Below, piece after piece: positions 15,223 to 24,015 of a stretch of DNA of 64,000 bases; position 1 is the stretch's first letter; every line of letters begins with the position of its first letter. The stretch covers positions 124,001 through 188,000 of the forward strand of contig NZ_SSCL01000007.1 in the NCBI RefSeq assembly GCF_005876955.1. The letters run 5' to 3'. The notes beneath the pieces are model-generated. The model was not told where the DNA came from. It did not search any database and saw only the letters and a program-made list of their open reading frames with translations. The translations under genes were made by a program, and so were the position numbers. Source of the DNA: Sinomonas gamaensis (lineage in GTDB: Bacteria; Actinomycetota; Actinomycetes; Actinomycetales; Micrococcaceae).

Positions 15223-16707
15223 CTAGTGCTGCATGCCCTCCATCGTGAGGCTGGATGGCCCAGTGCCGCTTTCGGTGACCAAGTACTGGCCCATCATGCC
15301 CTGGTCCTCATGCGTGAGGATGTGGCAGTGGTACATGTAGGGATGCTGCTCGTCGGCGAACGCAGGCATCTGCATCGCGATCCGCATGCGGTCCCGCGGG
15401 AGCACCGGGATCGTGTCCTTCCAGCCGCGCAGGGCCGCAGGCGGCTTGGCGCCATTGACGTCGAGCAGCTGGAACTGCACGCCGTGCACGTGGAAGTTGT
15501 GCTGGTAGGCGCTCGTGTTGTCCACGTACCAGACCTCCGTGGCACCCTTGGCCACGACTTCGTCGATCCGGTTCATGTCCATGGTGTGGTTGTTGATGTT
15601 CCGGCCGTTGAGCGTGAAGCTCCGGATATGGGCCCCGTGGACATCGATCGCGGGGACCGTCGCGAGCGACGAGGGAGGCGCGGGCGACGGCGTGAGGCTC
15701 GCCGATGCGTCGAGCCGCAGGACATCGAAGTCCTTGCCCCCGCCGAACGCGTCGGGCGGGTTCACGGAGCCGAGCTCGGGTGCGAAGGAACGGAGCATGA
15801 TCTGCTCGCCGGGCTTGAGACTGACGACGATTTCCGCGCGTTCCGCCGGGGAGAGCTGCACCCGGGTGACGGGCGCAGGCGCGGCGAGCAGGCCGCCGTC
15901 GGACGCCACGACCTCGAAGAGGCGATTGTCCGCCAAGCCGAAATTGAACCAGCGCCCGTCGCTTGCGTTGAGCAAGCGCAGCCGGACGCGCTCGGCGCTC
16001 ACCTTGAGGGTCGCGCCGAGGACCCCGTTCGCGGCGATGGAGTTGCCAAGAGTCCCGAGGGAATTCCCCGAGGAGTCGAACGTGAGCTGTCCGTTCGAGT
16101 CCAGACGTCGGTCCTGAACGATGACCGGGATGTCGTCGACGCCGTAGGTGTGGGGGAGCCGAGGGGCGTCGGGCTCGTCGATGAGGAACAGGCCCGTGAG
16201 GCCGAGGGACACCTGCCGTTCGGTGCTCCCGTGCGGGTGCGGGTGGTACCAGAGCGTTGCCGCAGGCTGGTCGATCGTCCACGCCGGGGATGCGGAGGAG
16301 CCGGCGTCGATCATCTGGTGGGGTCCGCCGTCGTCGGCCGCGGGGAGGCGCATGCCGTGGAAGTGGACGGTCGTCGCGTCGCCGAGCTGGTTGTGGAGGT
16401 CGACGCGGACCTTTTCACCGCGCGCGGCGCGCAGGGTCGGGCCCAGATAGGAACCGTTGTAGCCCATCGAATCCGCGGGCTTGCCGGGGACGAATTCGTG
16501 CTTGCCGCTCTGAGCGTTCAGCGCGAAGACGCGCGTGCCGTCCCGGACCGTCGATTCCGCGAGCGGCGGGATGGGCAGAGCCGCGCCGAATTGGACCTTC
16601 GGGACGTCCTCGGGCGCCGCGCAGGAGGTGAGGACTGAGGACAGGGTGGGGGCGAGCACACCGACCGCCGCGCTGGCACGGAGGAACTGGCGGCGGGAAA
16701 GAAGCAC
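15223..16707 (-). CDS. Multicopper oxidase, Tat-exported
   Basis: A 494-residue oxidase of the CueO/CotA/SufI-like group. The N-terminus LLSRRQFLRASAAVGVLAP is a twin-arginine signal, and LTSC before the mature part looks like a lipobox, so it is probably anchored outside the membrane. Copper ligands are in HFHG, WYHPHPHG, HNFHVHG and HCHILTHEDQGM (type-1 Cys, His and axial Met). It should oxidise Cu(I), metals or phenols using O2. Start GTG 16707 was chosen because AGAAGGC precedes it and it gives a proper signal peptide; the frame is open further upstream. Confidence 0.92.
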   Translation of the reverse strand: MLLSRRQFLRASAAVGVLAPTLSSVLTSCAAPEDVPKVQFGAALPIPPLAESTVRDGTRVFALNAQSGKHEFVPGKPADSMGYNGSYLGPTLRAARGEKVRVDLHNQLGDATTVHFHGMRLPAADDGGPHQMIDAGSSASPAWTIDQPAATLWYHPHPHGSTERQVSLGLTGLFLIDEPDAPRLPHTYGVDDIPVIVQDRRLDSNGQLTFDSSGNSLGTLGNSIAANGVLGATLKVSAERVRLRLLNASDGRWFNFGLADNRLFEVVASDGGLLAAPAPVTRVQLSPAERAEIVVSLKPGEQIMLRSFAPELGSVNPPDAFGGGKDFDVLRLDASASLTPSPAPPSSLATVPAIDVHGAHIRSFTLNGRNINNHTMDMNRIDEVVAKGATEVWYVDNTSAYQHNFHVHGVQFQLLDVNGAKPPAALRGWKDTIPVLPRDRMRIAMQMPAFADEQHPYMYHCHILTHEDQGMMGQYLVTESGTGPSSLTMEGMQH

Positions 16708-16750
16708 GCCTTCTAGCGTACGGCGCGTCGAGGCGGGCCATACTGAGTCC

Positions 16751-17452
16751 ATGCCTGAGCCACGGATCCAAGGGGACGCAGCCACGGTGGTCATCCTCCG
16801 CGACGGTGCGGCGGGCGTCGAGGTTCTCCTTCTTGAACGGCCGGCGCATGGGTCGTTTGCCGGCGCGTGGGCCTTCCCCGGCGGCCGGGTGGACCCGGAG
16901 GACGCGCTTGCGGAGGACGACTTCCCCGACGCCTCCGCGGAGCCCCAGCGCGCTCCGCTCGCCGTCCGCCGGGCGGCAGTCCGGGAAACGCTCGAGGAGA
17001 CCAACCTCGCCCTCTGGGCCGACTCACTCGTGGATCTCTCCGTCTGGGTCCCGCCTCAGCGCGCGGAGAAGCGCCTCAGAACGTGGTTCTTCCTCGCGAA
17101 GGATCCCGGCACGGAGATCCGGCTCAATGATGGCGAGCACGTGGCGTTCGCGTGGGTGGCGCCCGCCGTCGCGCTCGAGCGCCACGCGCGCGGCGAGATG
17201 ACCCTCTTCCCGCCCACGTGGGTCACCCTTCACGGTCTCCTCGGCTCGGAGACGACGGCCCTCGTGCTCGCCGAAGCGGCGTCGAGGGAACCCGAGCTCT
17301 ACGCGAGCCTGCAGCTCCTGGCCGACGACGGGCGGGTCGAGGCCGTCCTCTGGTCCGGCGATGCCCAGTACGGCAATCCGGCATCCACGGGGCCGGCCAG
17401 GCATCGGCTGCACATGGAGTCGCTGCCGTGGGTATACGAGCGGAAGGCCTAG
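16751..17452 (+). CDS. Nudix hydrolase, NUDT19-like
   Basis: A 233-residue Nudix protein. The box is split: FPGGRVDPEDA, then some 28 residues, then AAVRETLEETNLAL with the metal-binding Glu residues. A long insertion inside the Nudix box is the mark of the NUDT19/RP2 subgroup, some of which hydrolyse CoA esters. It is divergent from the multicopper oxidase gene with 43 bp between. Its TAG stop shares one CTAG with the TAG of the convergent aminotransferase gene. Confidence 0.88.
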   Translation: MPEPRIQGDAATVVILRDGAAGVEVLLLERPAHGSFAGAWAFPGGRVDPEDALAEDDFPDASAEPQRAPLAVRRAAVRETLEETNLALWADSLVDLSVWVPPQRAEKRLRTWFFLAKDPGTEIRLNDGEHVAFAWVAPAVALERHARGEMTLFPPTWVTLHGLLGSETTALVLAEAASREPELYASLQLLADDGRVEAVLWSGDAQYGNPASTGPARHRLHMESLPWVYERKA

Positions 17453-18747
17453 GCCACCGGCTGCTGGGCGTTGGCCTCGACGGCCGCGGCGATGACCGGC
17501 GCGAGGCGCCGGACGCCCTCGTGGATCTGCTCCGGGGAGACTCCACTGAAGGCGAGTCGGAGCTTGCTGCTCGTCTCGTTGCCGGGCGTGAACGCGGCAC
17601 CCGGGATGAAGACGACTCCGGCGTCGATCGCCTGATACAGGAGGGGATACGTGTCGATCCCCTCGGGAAGGGTGACCCACACGAAGAAGCCGCCGTCCGG
17701 CGTCGTCCATTGCGCCTCGGCGGGAAAGTACTCGCCGAGGGCCTGGAGCATTGCCGCGCAGCGCTCGGCGTAGATCGCCCGGGATTCGGCGAGGTAGCTG
17801 CGCCAGTCGAACTGGCGGAAGAACTCGGTGACGAGCAGCTGCGTGAGCGTCGACGGGCAGAGCACTACGGCCTCGGCAGCGAGGTAGAAGCGCCGGTAGA
17901 GGTGACGGGGCACGAGCGCCCAGCCGAGGCGCACTCCAGGGGAGAAGATCTTGGAGAACGAGCCGCAGTAGATGACGTCATCTGGGTTGTCGGCCCGCAG
18001 GGGCGTGATGGGGTGGCCGTCGAAGCGCAGCATGCCGTAGGGGTTGTCCTCGAGGATGAGGATGTTGTGGTCGCGGCAGATGTCGACGATGCGCTGACGC
18101 CGCTCCGCAGCGAGCGTGATGCCCGAGGGGTTGTTGAAGCTCGGGATCGTGTAGAGGAGCTTGATGCGCTTGCCCTGGCCCTCGAGTTCGGCGATGCGCG
18201 CCTCGAGCTCCTCGGGGATGAGCCCGTCGTCGTCCATGAAGACGGGTTCTACCTGGACCTGGTATGCCTCGAAGGTATTGAGCGCTCCCACGTAGGTGGG
18301 GTCCTCGACCAGCACCACATCGCCCGGGTTGCAGAAGACCTTCGCCGCGATGTCCTGGGCGGACTGGGAGCCGGTGGTGACGACGACGTCATCCGGCGAC
18401 GCTCCAAGGATGCCCTCCTCTGCCATGATCTCGCAGATGAGCTGGCGCAGCTCCTCGGTACCCTTGCCGCCGCCGTAGTGCAGCGCCGTCATGCCGTGCT
18501 CCTCGATGACACGCTTCGCGGTGTCGCCCACGAGGTCAAGAGGAAGCTTGCTGAGGCTGGGGGAGCCGCCGGCCAGAGAGACGAGGCCCGGGCGGATGGA
18601 GATGTCGAAGACGTCGCGGACAGCCGACTGCTTGATGTTGTGGGCGCGGTCGGAGAAGAGCGCCTCGTGGCGGTGGCTGGCCTCGGCGCGCTCAAGGGCG
18701 GTCTGCGTTTCGGCGGTCAGTTCAACCGTGGTGTCCTGTGAAGTCAC
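17449..18747 (-). CDS. PLP-dependent class I/II aminotransferase
   Basis: A 432-residue fold-type I aminotransferase without a DNA-binding domain, of the MocR-related/ARO8-like group (2-aminoadipate or aromatic aminotransferases). Landmarks: SLAGGSPS near the start, TTGSQSAQDIAAKVF (cofactor phosphate), SFNNPSGITL, EDNPYGMLRFDG, and CGSFSKIFSPGVRLGW with the Schiff-base lysine. Amino-group transfer from an amino acid to 2-oxoglutarate or pyruvate is expected; the substrate is not readable. The repeated motif TCCGAATA (18770 and 18810) lies in its promoter region. Confidence 0.9.
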   Translation of the reverse strand: MTSQDTTVELTAETQTALERAEASHRHEALFSDRAHNIKQSAVRDVFDISIRPGLVSLAGGSPSLSKLPLDLVGDTAKRVIEEHGMTALHYGGGKGTEELRQLICEIMAEEGILGASPDDVVVTTGSQSAQDIAAKVFCNPGDVVLVEDPTYVGALNTFEAYQVQVEPVFMDDDGLIPEELEARIAELEGQGKRIKLLYTIPSFNNPSGITLAAERRQRIVDICRDHNILILEDNPYGMLRFDGHPITPLRADNPDDVIYCGSFSKIFSPGVRLGWALVPRHLYRRFYLAAEAVVLCPSTLTQLLVTEFFRQFDWRSYLAESRAIYAERCAAMLQALGEYFPAEAQWTTPDGGFFVWVTLPEGIDTYPLLYQAIDAGVVFIPGAAFTPGNETSSKLRLAFSGVSPEQIHEGVRRLAPVIAAAVEANAQQPVA

Positions 18748-18827
18748 TCACACAGCCTAGCTGGAAGTTTCCGAATATGCACCCTTTGTTGTTCGGCCTA
18801 TTGGGCGGATCCGAATACCATGCTCCT

Positions 18828-19292
18828 ATGTCTGCCTATACCGTCACGCGCAGCGCCTTCATCCCTGCCCCGCCCGAGCAGATCTTCCCGTATGTGAACA
18901 ACCTCCATAACTGGACCCAGTGGTCGCCCTGGGAGGGGACTGACCCCTCGATGGAGAAGACCTATGCCGGCCCGGAGTCCGGGCCGGGCGCGCAGTATGC
19001 GTGGCAGGGCAACCGCAAGGTCGGGTCTGGGCGGATGGAGATCGTCGAGTCGAACGAGCCGAGCAGCGTCCGCATCCGCCTCGAATTCCTGAAGCCATGG
19101 AAGGCCGTGAACCCGACCGGCTTCACGTTCGAGCCGCAAGCCGGAGGCACCCGCGTGACGTGGTCCCTCGCCGGTGAGACGCGAGGGCTCTCCACGCTGT
19201 TCGTGCGCTTCATGAACATGGACAAGATGGTGGGCAAGGACTTCGAGAAGGGGCTCGCCCAGCTCTCGCGGGTCGCGGCGCCGAAGGCGTAG
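18828..19292 (+). CDS. SRPBCC (START-like) family protein
   Basis: A 154-residue helix-grip protein: SAFIPAPPEQIFPYVNNLHNWTQWSPWE at the N-terminus and RGLSTLFVRFMNMDKMVGKD in the C-terminal helix. This is the polyketide-cyclase/dehydrase-like subgroup that binds hydrophobic ligands. No catalytic residue can be assigned. ATG 18828 was chosen since the domain starts there; an upstream in-frame extension would cover the promoter of the divergent aminotransferase gene. Confidence 0.87.
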   Translation: MSAYTVTRSAFIPAPPEQIFPYVNNLHNWTQWSPWEGTDPSMEKTYAGPESGPGAQYAWQGNRKVGSGRMEIVESNEPSSVRIRLEFLKPWKAVNPTGFTFEPQAGGTRVTWSLAGETRGLSTLFVRFMNMDKMVGKDFEKGLAQLSRVAAPKA

Positions 19293-19295
19293 TCC

Positions 19296-19457
19296 CTACT
19301 CCTCGTCGATCCCCTCGGCTGGGTCCTCCGAATGGACGCGGATCTCGGTCGTGTCCGCTTCCTCATCGCCTTCGGCGGGGGCTTCGCTGTGGATGCGGTC
19401 CTCGTCGCCGTTGATGCGTGACATCTCGGTATCGCCTCGATTCTGTTTCCGGGTCAT
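19296..19457 (-). CDS. Small acidic repeat protein (53 aa)
   Basis: A 53-residue, very acidic protein with an internal duplication: RIHSEAPAEGDEE and RVHSEDPAEGIDEE. It has no hydrophobic segment and is probably disordered. I do not recognise a function. ATG 19457 has CGGAGC ahead of it; a second in-frame ATG at 19424 has GAGG at good spacing and would give about 42 residues. It lies downstream of the CsbD terminator and 3 bp from the end of the SRPBCC gene on the opposite strand. Confidence 0.5.
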   Translation of the reverse strand: MTRKQNRGDTEMSRINGDEDRIHSEAPAEGDEEADTTEIRVHSEDPAEGIDEE

Positions 19458-19537
19458 TGCTCCGTTCCCCCGCTTCCAGCCTAGGCTCCTGTTCCGGTTC
19501 CGGCCACGGTTGGCCGGGCAGTCGGCTGGGCAAAAGG

Positions 19538-19569
19538 AAAGCCGCCGCCTCGCATGAGGCGGCGGCTTT
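19538..19569 (-). terminator. Hairpin terminator after csbD-like gene
   Basis: A perfect stem, AAAGCCGCCGCCTC and GAGGCGGCGGCTTT with GCAT as loop. It lies 12 bp past the stop of the CsbD gene. The flanking A and T triplets make it able to act on both strands. Confidence 0.8.
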
Positions 19570-19580
19570 GCCATCTGTGG

Positions 19581-19769
19581 TTAGCGGTCGTCGTCGTTCT
19601 TCGTGAACGAATCCTTGACGTGCTCGCCGGCCTGCTTGAGCCCGGCCTTGGCTTGGTCTGCGTGACCCTCAGCCTCGAGGCTGTGATCGTCGGTGACCTT
19701 TCCGGCCCCCTCCTTGACCTTGCCCTTGAGTTCTTCAGCCTTGTTCTCGATCTTGTCGTCGGCTCCCAT
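19581..19769 (-). CDS. CsbD-family general stress protein
   Basis: A 62-residue hydrophilic protein, MGADDKIENKAEELKGKVKE..., with the repeating Lys-Ala-Glu helix of the CsbD family (sigma-B-controlled in Bacillus). The role is undefined; it is abundant under stress. ATG 19769 follows GAAAGGAGCAGC, a strong ribosome site. Upstream, a GTTT-N15-GGGCAA sequence resembles a SigB/SigF-type promoter, and a sigma factor gene of that class is the divergent neighbour. Confidence 0.88.
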   Translation of the reverse strand: MGADDKIENKAEELKGKVKEGAGKVTDDHSLEAEGHADQAKAGLKQAGEHVKDSFTKNDDDR

Positions 19770-19829
19770 GCTGCTCCTTTCGTTGGGCTCGTCGGTCAGG
19801 TGCTTGGAGCACTCCACCGTGCCCCTTCG

Positions 19830-19854
19830 TTGCCCGCTCTCGGGGAGGTCAAAC
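19830..19854 (-). promoter_or_regulatory. Possible SigB/SigF-type promoter for csbD-like gene
   Basis: On the minus strand, GTTT (19854-19851) is followed after 15 nt by GGGCAA (19835-19830), close to the GTTT-N(12-17)-GGGTA(T) pattern of stress sigma factors in Gram-positive bacteria. It stands about 60 bp before the CsbD start. Confidence 0.5.
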
Positions 19855-19888
19855 ATGAGGCTGGCCATGGCCTGATTTTGAGACGATT

Positions 19889-19917
19889 TTGTCCGGCCCC
19901 GCAGGCTTGCCTAGTCT
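19889..19917 (+). promoter_or_regulatory. Possible housekeeping promoter for sigma factor gene
   Basis: TTGTCC (19889-19894) and TAGTCT (19912-19917) are separated by 17 nt and lie about 50 bp before the sigma factor start. The match to -35/-10 consensus is moderate. Confidence 0.35.
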
Positions 19918-19967
19918 GACAGCAGTCGAGCAGCGGCAGCCCTTCTTCCCCACGGAGCTGTACCGCC

Positions 19968-20732
19968 ATGCCGATCGACCGAGCCGCCAGCGGCCCGGAG
20001 TGCCCCGATGTGCCAAGCTTGAGCGATGCCGCGCGCGCCGAGCTGGTCATCCGGCACCTGGGACTCGCGGATTCCCTGGCAAGACGGCACGCGGTGCGTG
20101 GCCACGACGTGGCCGACCTGACGCAGGTGGCGCGTCTCGGTCTGCTGAGCGCCGCCGCGCGGTATGTGGAGGGCCAGGGCGAATTCGTGAGCTTCGCCGT
20201 ACCCACGATTCTGGGGGAGATTCGGCATTATCTGCGCGACAACTCGTGGGTGGTTCGGCCTCCGCGCGGGGTGCAGGAGCTGCGCATGCGCGTCAACGGG
20301 GCACGATCTGACCTCGAGCAGTCGCTGGGGCGCGAGCCGACGCTCAAGGAGCTCGCGGAGGCCCTCGAGCTCACGCCCAGCGAGGTCGCGGAGGCAGCTG
20401 CCGCCGAGGCGGCGCTGGTCCCACACCCGCTGGGCGGAACAGACGAGGACGACGGCGGCCCCGAGGTTGGCATGGACGACCCCGGCTTCGTTGAGGCTGA
20501 GCTGCGCGCGATGCTGGACTCGCTGCTCCGCGGAGCCACCGCCCGCGAGCGTCGCCTGCTGCACTTGCGGTTCGTGCGGGAGATGAGCCAGAAGCAGATC
20601 GCGGGGGAGCTCGGCGTGAGCCAGATGCAGGTTTCCCGGCTTCTCCGGAAGCTGCTCGTCAGGCTCAGGGCAGGACTCGACGACGGACAGCCCGGCGGAC
20701 CGGACGAGGAGCCGTCCTCGCAGGGGGAATAG
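19968..20732 (+). CDS. SigB/SigF/SigG-type RNA polymerase sigma factor
   Basis: A 254-residue sigma-70 family factor of group 3. Region 2 is VADLTQVARLGLLSAAARY with FVSFAVPTILGEIRHYLRDN, region 3 is in the middle (LGREPTLKELAEALEL), and region 4 is RERRLLHLRFVREMSQKQIAGEL, then SQMQVSRLLRKLL. It lacks the region 1.1 of primary sigma factors. Such factors direct general-stress genes and are held by anti-sigma kinases; no kinase gene is adjacent. The CsbD gene opposite is a plausible target. Confidence 0.9.
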   Translation: MPIDRAASGPECPDVPSLSDAARAELVIRHLGLADSLARRHAVRGHDVADLTQVARLGLLSAAARYVEGQGEFVSFAVPTILGEIRHYLRDNSWVVRPPRGVQELRMRVNGARSDLEQSLGREPTLKELAEALELTPSEVAEAAAAEAALVPHPLGGTDEDDGGPEVGMDDPGFVEAELRAMLDSLLRGATARERRLLHLRFVREMSQKQIAGELGVSQMQVSRLLRKLLVRLRAGLDDGQPGGPDEEPSSQGE

Positions 20733-20753
20733 GCGCAAGCGTAGGGTGGGCCG

Positions 20754-21068
20754 ATGACCTACTACATCGAGTACACCGTTCCGTCCGAGGGAGGCGACGC
20801 GGACCTGCCCGTGAACGAGCAGGAATCCGGCGCGACGATCCCGCTCACGGAGGTGCCCGCGGAACACGTGCACACGAGCGAGCTGCCGGCCCGCAGCGCT
20901 GTTCTTGCCGCGAGCCTGGACGAGGCCAAGGAGGCCGCCGAAGAGGTCATCTCCCACAGCAAGGCCACCCGCGCGGAGCTCTTCGACGACGACGCCGACA
21001 GCCTTGAGGCTGGAAGCGGCCGGCTGGTGGCCAGATACGCCGAGGGCGAGGGCTGGACGAACCAGTAG
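20754..21068 (+). CDS. Hypothetical acidic protein (104 aa)
   Basis: A soluble protein, MTYYIEYTVPSEGGD..., Glu/Ala-rich, with a C-terminal stretch LVARYAEGEGWTNQ. I do not recognise the family. It starts 21 bp after the sigma factor stop and may share its transcript. No motif or membrane segment is visible. Confidence 0.6.
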   Translation: MTYYIEYTVPSEGGDADLPVNEQESGATIPLTEVPAEHVHTSELPARSAVLAASLDEAKEAAEEVISHSKATRAELFDDDADSLEAGSGRLVARYAEGEGWTNQ

Positions 21069-21104
21069 ACCCTCGCCCCTCGGGGATGGATTGCGCTGTA
21101 GAGA

Positions 21105-22238
21105 CTACGCCGAGACGAGCCCGTGCCAGTCGCTCTCGAGCGGGAGGCCGTGGGCCTCGGAGACGGAACGGTTCGTGACCCGTCCGGCCGCCACGTTGAG
21201 GCCCGCCGCGAGGGCAGGGTTCTTCTCGAAGGCCTTCTCCACGCCGAGATCGGCGAGCAGGGCGGCGTACCGGAGGGTGACGTTCGTCAGCGCGTACGTC
21301 GAGGTGTTCGGGACCGCGCCGGGCATGTTGGCCACGCAGTAGAAGATCGAGTTGTGGACCCGGAAGGTGGGGTCCTGGTGCGTGGTCGGGTGCGAGTCCT
21401 CGAAGCAGCCGCCCTGGTCGATGGCGATGTCCACGAGGACCGAGCCGGGCTTCATCCGCGAGACGAGCTCATTCGTGACGAGCTTGGGGGCCTTCGCACC
21501 CGGGACCAGGACCGAGCCGATCACGAGGTCAGCCTCGACGAGGGACTTCTCGATCTCGTACTTGTTGGAGGCCACGGTCTTGATCCGGCTCCCGTAGAGC
21601 GCGTCGAGCTCCTGGAGGCGGGCGATGTTGATGTCCAGGATGGTCACATCCGCGCCCAGGCCGATGGCGACGACGGCCGCATTGGTCCCGGCGACCCCCG
21701 CCCCGAGCACGACGACCTTCGCCGGACGGACGCCCGGGACGCCGCCGAGCAGGATGCCCTTGCCGCCGTTGGGGGTCAGGAGCGCCTGTGCTCCGACCTG
21801 CACCGACAGACGGCCGGCCACCTCCGACATCGGGGCGAGCAGGGGCAGCGCGCGGCCCTCCTGGACCGTCTCGTAGGCGATCGCTGTGACGCCCGAGTCG
21901 ATGAGGGCCCGCGTGAGCTCTGCCTCGGCTGCGAGGTGGAGGTACGTGAAGAGAATGAGGCCCTTGCGGAAGTAGCGGTACTCGGACGCGATGGGCTCCT
22001 TCACCTTCATGACCATGTCCGCCCGAGCCCACACATCTGCGGCGGCGGCGACGACCTCGGCGCCTGCGACCCGGTATTCGTCGTCGGCGATGCCCGAACC
22101 AAGTCCGGCCCCGCCCTCGACGAGCACGGTGTGCCCGTGTGCCACGAACTCGTGCACTCCGGCGGCCGTGATGGCCACGCGGAACTCGTTGTTCTTGATT
22201 TCCTTGGGGACTCCGATGATCACTTTCGTCTCCGTCAT
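21105..22238 (-). CDS. ald: Alanine dehydrogenase
   Basis: A 377-residue NAD-dependent L-alanine dehydrogenase (alanine to pyruvate + NH3). [19 protein letters not shown]-like start, MKVKEP with the catalytic Lys, FTYLHLA with the catalytic His, [10 protein letters not shown], and the NAD fold [20 protein letters not shown]. Length matches the family. The start ATG 22238 gives [13 protein letters not shown]. Divergent from a PucR-type regulator; in Bacillus the PucR-family protein AdeR activates ald, so the pairing suggests the same logic here. Confidence 0.95.
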   Translation of the reverse strand: MTETKVIIGVPKEIKNNEFRVAITAAGVHEFVAHGHTVLVEGGAGLGSGIADDEYRVAGAEVVAAAADVWARADMVMKVKEPIASEYRYFRKGLILFTYLHLAAEAELTRALIDSGVTAIAYETVQEGRALPLLAPMSEVAGRLSVQVGAQALLTPNGGKGILLGGVPGVRPAKVVVLGAGVAGTNAAVVAIGLGADVTILDINIARLQELDALYGSRIKTVASNKYEIEKSLVEADLVIGSVLVPGAKAPKLVTNELVSRMKPGSVLVDIAIDQGGCFEDSHPTTHQDPTFRVHNSIFYCVANMPGAVPNTSTYALTNVTLRYAALLADLGVEKAFEKNPALAAGLNVAAGRVTNRSVSEAHGLPLESDWHGLVSA

Positions 22239-22333
22239 TCTCGCGGTGTTGACGCGGGGTTCCTGCGTGCTTCCAGCGTAGGATCGCTGTGAGCTGCACA
22301 ACATGCGAGGGGACCACCGCCGAAGGGCGGCTT

Positions 22334-22349
22334 CCGCGGAATTCCGCGG
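22334..22349. promoter_or_regulatory. 16-bp palindrome between ald and the PucR-type gene
   Basis: CCGCGGAATTCCGCGG is a perfect palindrome in the 198-bp divergent region. It is placed about 88 bp from the regulator start and 96 bp from the ald start. A binding site of the AdeR-like regulator is a reasonable guess. Confidence 0.45.
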
Positions 22350-22436
22350 TTTTCGCCATCGTTCGTTGAACTCTTGTCGCACACTGGGGCGGCAATTGTC
22401 GCCTGCTGTGGGGACGAAAGCCCTATGCTGGGAGGC

Positions 22437-23633
22437 ATGCGAGAAGGGGTCGAGGACCTAGTTGAGAAAGCCGCCCAGAAGCTGGGACGGGGGCTGTCCG
22501 TCGAGGACCTCGACGGGCTCCTCGTTGCCTACTCTTCCAACCAGGCCCACGCCGATCCCGTCCGGGTGAATTTCCTGCTCTCCAAGCGGGTCCCGGCCGA
22601 CGTCAGCGCGTGGCAGCTCTCGCACGGGATCGCGACGGCGGTACGCCCGGTAGCCGTGCCGCCCAACGCCGAGTTGGGGATGTACGGGCGGGTCTGCGTC
22701 CCGCTCCTGGTCCGCGGCTTCCGCGTCGGATACCTCTGGGTCCAGCAGGAGCCGGAGGAGGAAAGCGCCACGGCGATCCTCGCCGCGCTGCCGGGCGTGC
22801 GGCTCGAGATCGAGCTCATCGCGGGGCTCCTCCTGGACTCGAATACGGCCGCTTCCGCGCACCGGCGGCAGCGCGAGACGACGTTCCTGTCCGCGGCGTG
22901 CGGCGACAAGCCAGCGCTGGCCGAGATCGCCGGGTGGCGGGAAGTCCACGGACGGGCGCCCTGGCAGATGGTCACGCTGCTCGACCCCGACGGCGCGGAC
23001 CCCGCCGACCCTCAGGCCGCCGTCGTCGCCACGAGCACTGCTGCGATGCTCGCCACTGCCGGGATCGACCCGGCGCTGTTTACAGCCGGGGCCGAGACCC
23101 ATGCTGTGGCCCTCTTCGCCCACTCGACCGGACGCGCCAACCACGCGGCCGTCCTCACGCACTACGAGCGGGAGCTGGCCAAGCGCTCGGGGCGCCCGCC
23201 GGGGCGCGTGCTCGTGGGCATCAGCGAGCCGTTCTCATCCCTGCGCGCCCTCCCGGACGCCTACGCACAGTCGAAGGTCGCTGCCCAGGCGGCCGCCGTC
23301 GACCCGGCGCTCGGCGAGCTCGTGGACGTCCGCTCGGTGGGGGTGTACCAGCTCATGGGATCGGTCGGCATGGAACCGTCCAGCGTGTTCGCCGACCTGC
23401 TCGTCGAGGAGGACCGCGCAGGCGAGCTCCTGCCCGTGCTTGAGGAGCTCTACGACAACGACGGCGCCGTGCAGACCGTCGCGGACCGCTTGCACATCCA
23501 TCGCTCGACCGTGTACCACCGCGTCGCGCGGGTGCGGAAGCTCCTCGGCGCGGATCCCCTTGCGGGCCGCGTGCGCCAGGAGCTGCATCTTGCGCTCAAG
23601 GCGCGCCGCTGGGCCGCGCGCCCGCGGATCTAG
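22437..23633 (+). CDS. PucR-family regulator, AdeR-like
   Basis: A 398-residue regulator. The N-terminal half (to about 140) is a sensor domain ([35 protein letters not shown]), the centre a GGDEF-like fold ([16 protein letters not shown]), and the C-terminus is HTH_30: [20 protein letters not shown] then [15 protein letters not shown]. Start choice is between ATG 22437 and in-frame ATG 22425; the former has GGGAGG very close. It lies opposite ald and probably activates it. Its TAG shares a CTAG with the convergent HTH gene. Confidence 0.87.
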   Translation: MREGVEDLVEKAAQKLGRGLSVEDLDGLLVAYSSNQAHADPVRVNFLLSKRVPADVSAWQLSHGIATAVRPVAVPPNAELGMYGRVCVPLLVRGFRVGYLWVQQEPEEESATAILAALPGVRLEIELIAGLLLDSNTAASAHRRQRETTFLSAACGDKPALAEIAGWREVHGRAPWQMVTLLDPDGADPADPQAAVVATSTAAMLATAGIDPALFTAGAETHAVALFAHSTGRANHAAVLTHYERELAKRSGRPPGRVLVGISEPFSSLRALPDAYAQSKVAAQAAAVDPALGELVDVRSVGVYQLMGSVGMEPSSVFADLLVEEDRAGELLPVLEELYDNDGAVQTVADRLHIHRSTVYHRVARVRKLLGADPLAGRVRQELHLALKARRWAARPRI

Positions 23634-23998
23634 CCGCTGGTCTTCTGCTTCCCCACCCAGGCGAGCACGTCCTCGCGCCGGATACGCCGATGCGTCCCCC
23701 GGTATTCGACCGGCCACACGCCGAGGTCCGTGAGCTTGCGGACGTAGCTATGGCTGATTCCCGCGAGCTCGGCGGCCTGCGCGACCGTGAGGACATCCTC
23801 GGCGCTGCTGACGGTCACCGACTCGCCGCGGCCGAGCCTAGCCAGGAGATCCAGGACGGCGTCCCTGGCCGTGTCTGGGAGGCGGTAGGCCGTGCCGTCG
23901 GCAAAGACGGTCACGTCCCCGGCATCGAGCGCGCGGGCAAGGGTTGCGGCGTCGTCCGGCTCGAGGCTCGGTGTGGTGCGGGGCGCGAAGCGGCTCAT
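23630..23998 (-). CDS. Excisionase-type helix-turn-helix protein
   Basis: A 122-residue protein with a C-terminal MerR/excisionase HTH: LTVAQAAELAGISHSYVRKL, then YRGTHRRIRREDVLAWVGKQ. The N-terminal half (DVTVFADGTAYRLPDTARD...) resembles the antitoxin part of excisionase-like/PIN toxin-antitoxin pairs in actinobacteria, but no PIN-domain gene is adjacent, so it looks orphaned. ATG 23998. Convergent with the PucR-type gene; an extensive inverted repeat lies just upstream. Confidence 0.78.
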   Translation of the reverse strand: MSRFAPRTTPSLEPDDAATLARALDAGDVTVFADGTAYRLPDTARDAVLDLLARLGRGESVTVSSAEDVLTVAQAAELAGISHSYVRKLTDLGVWPVEYRGTHRRIRREDVLAWVGKQKTSG

Positions 23999-24015
23999 GC
24001 GCCCCAGCGTAAAGC

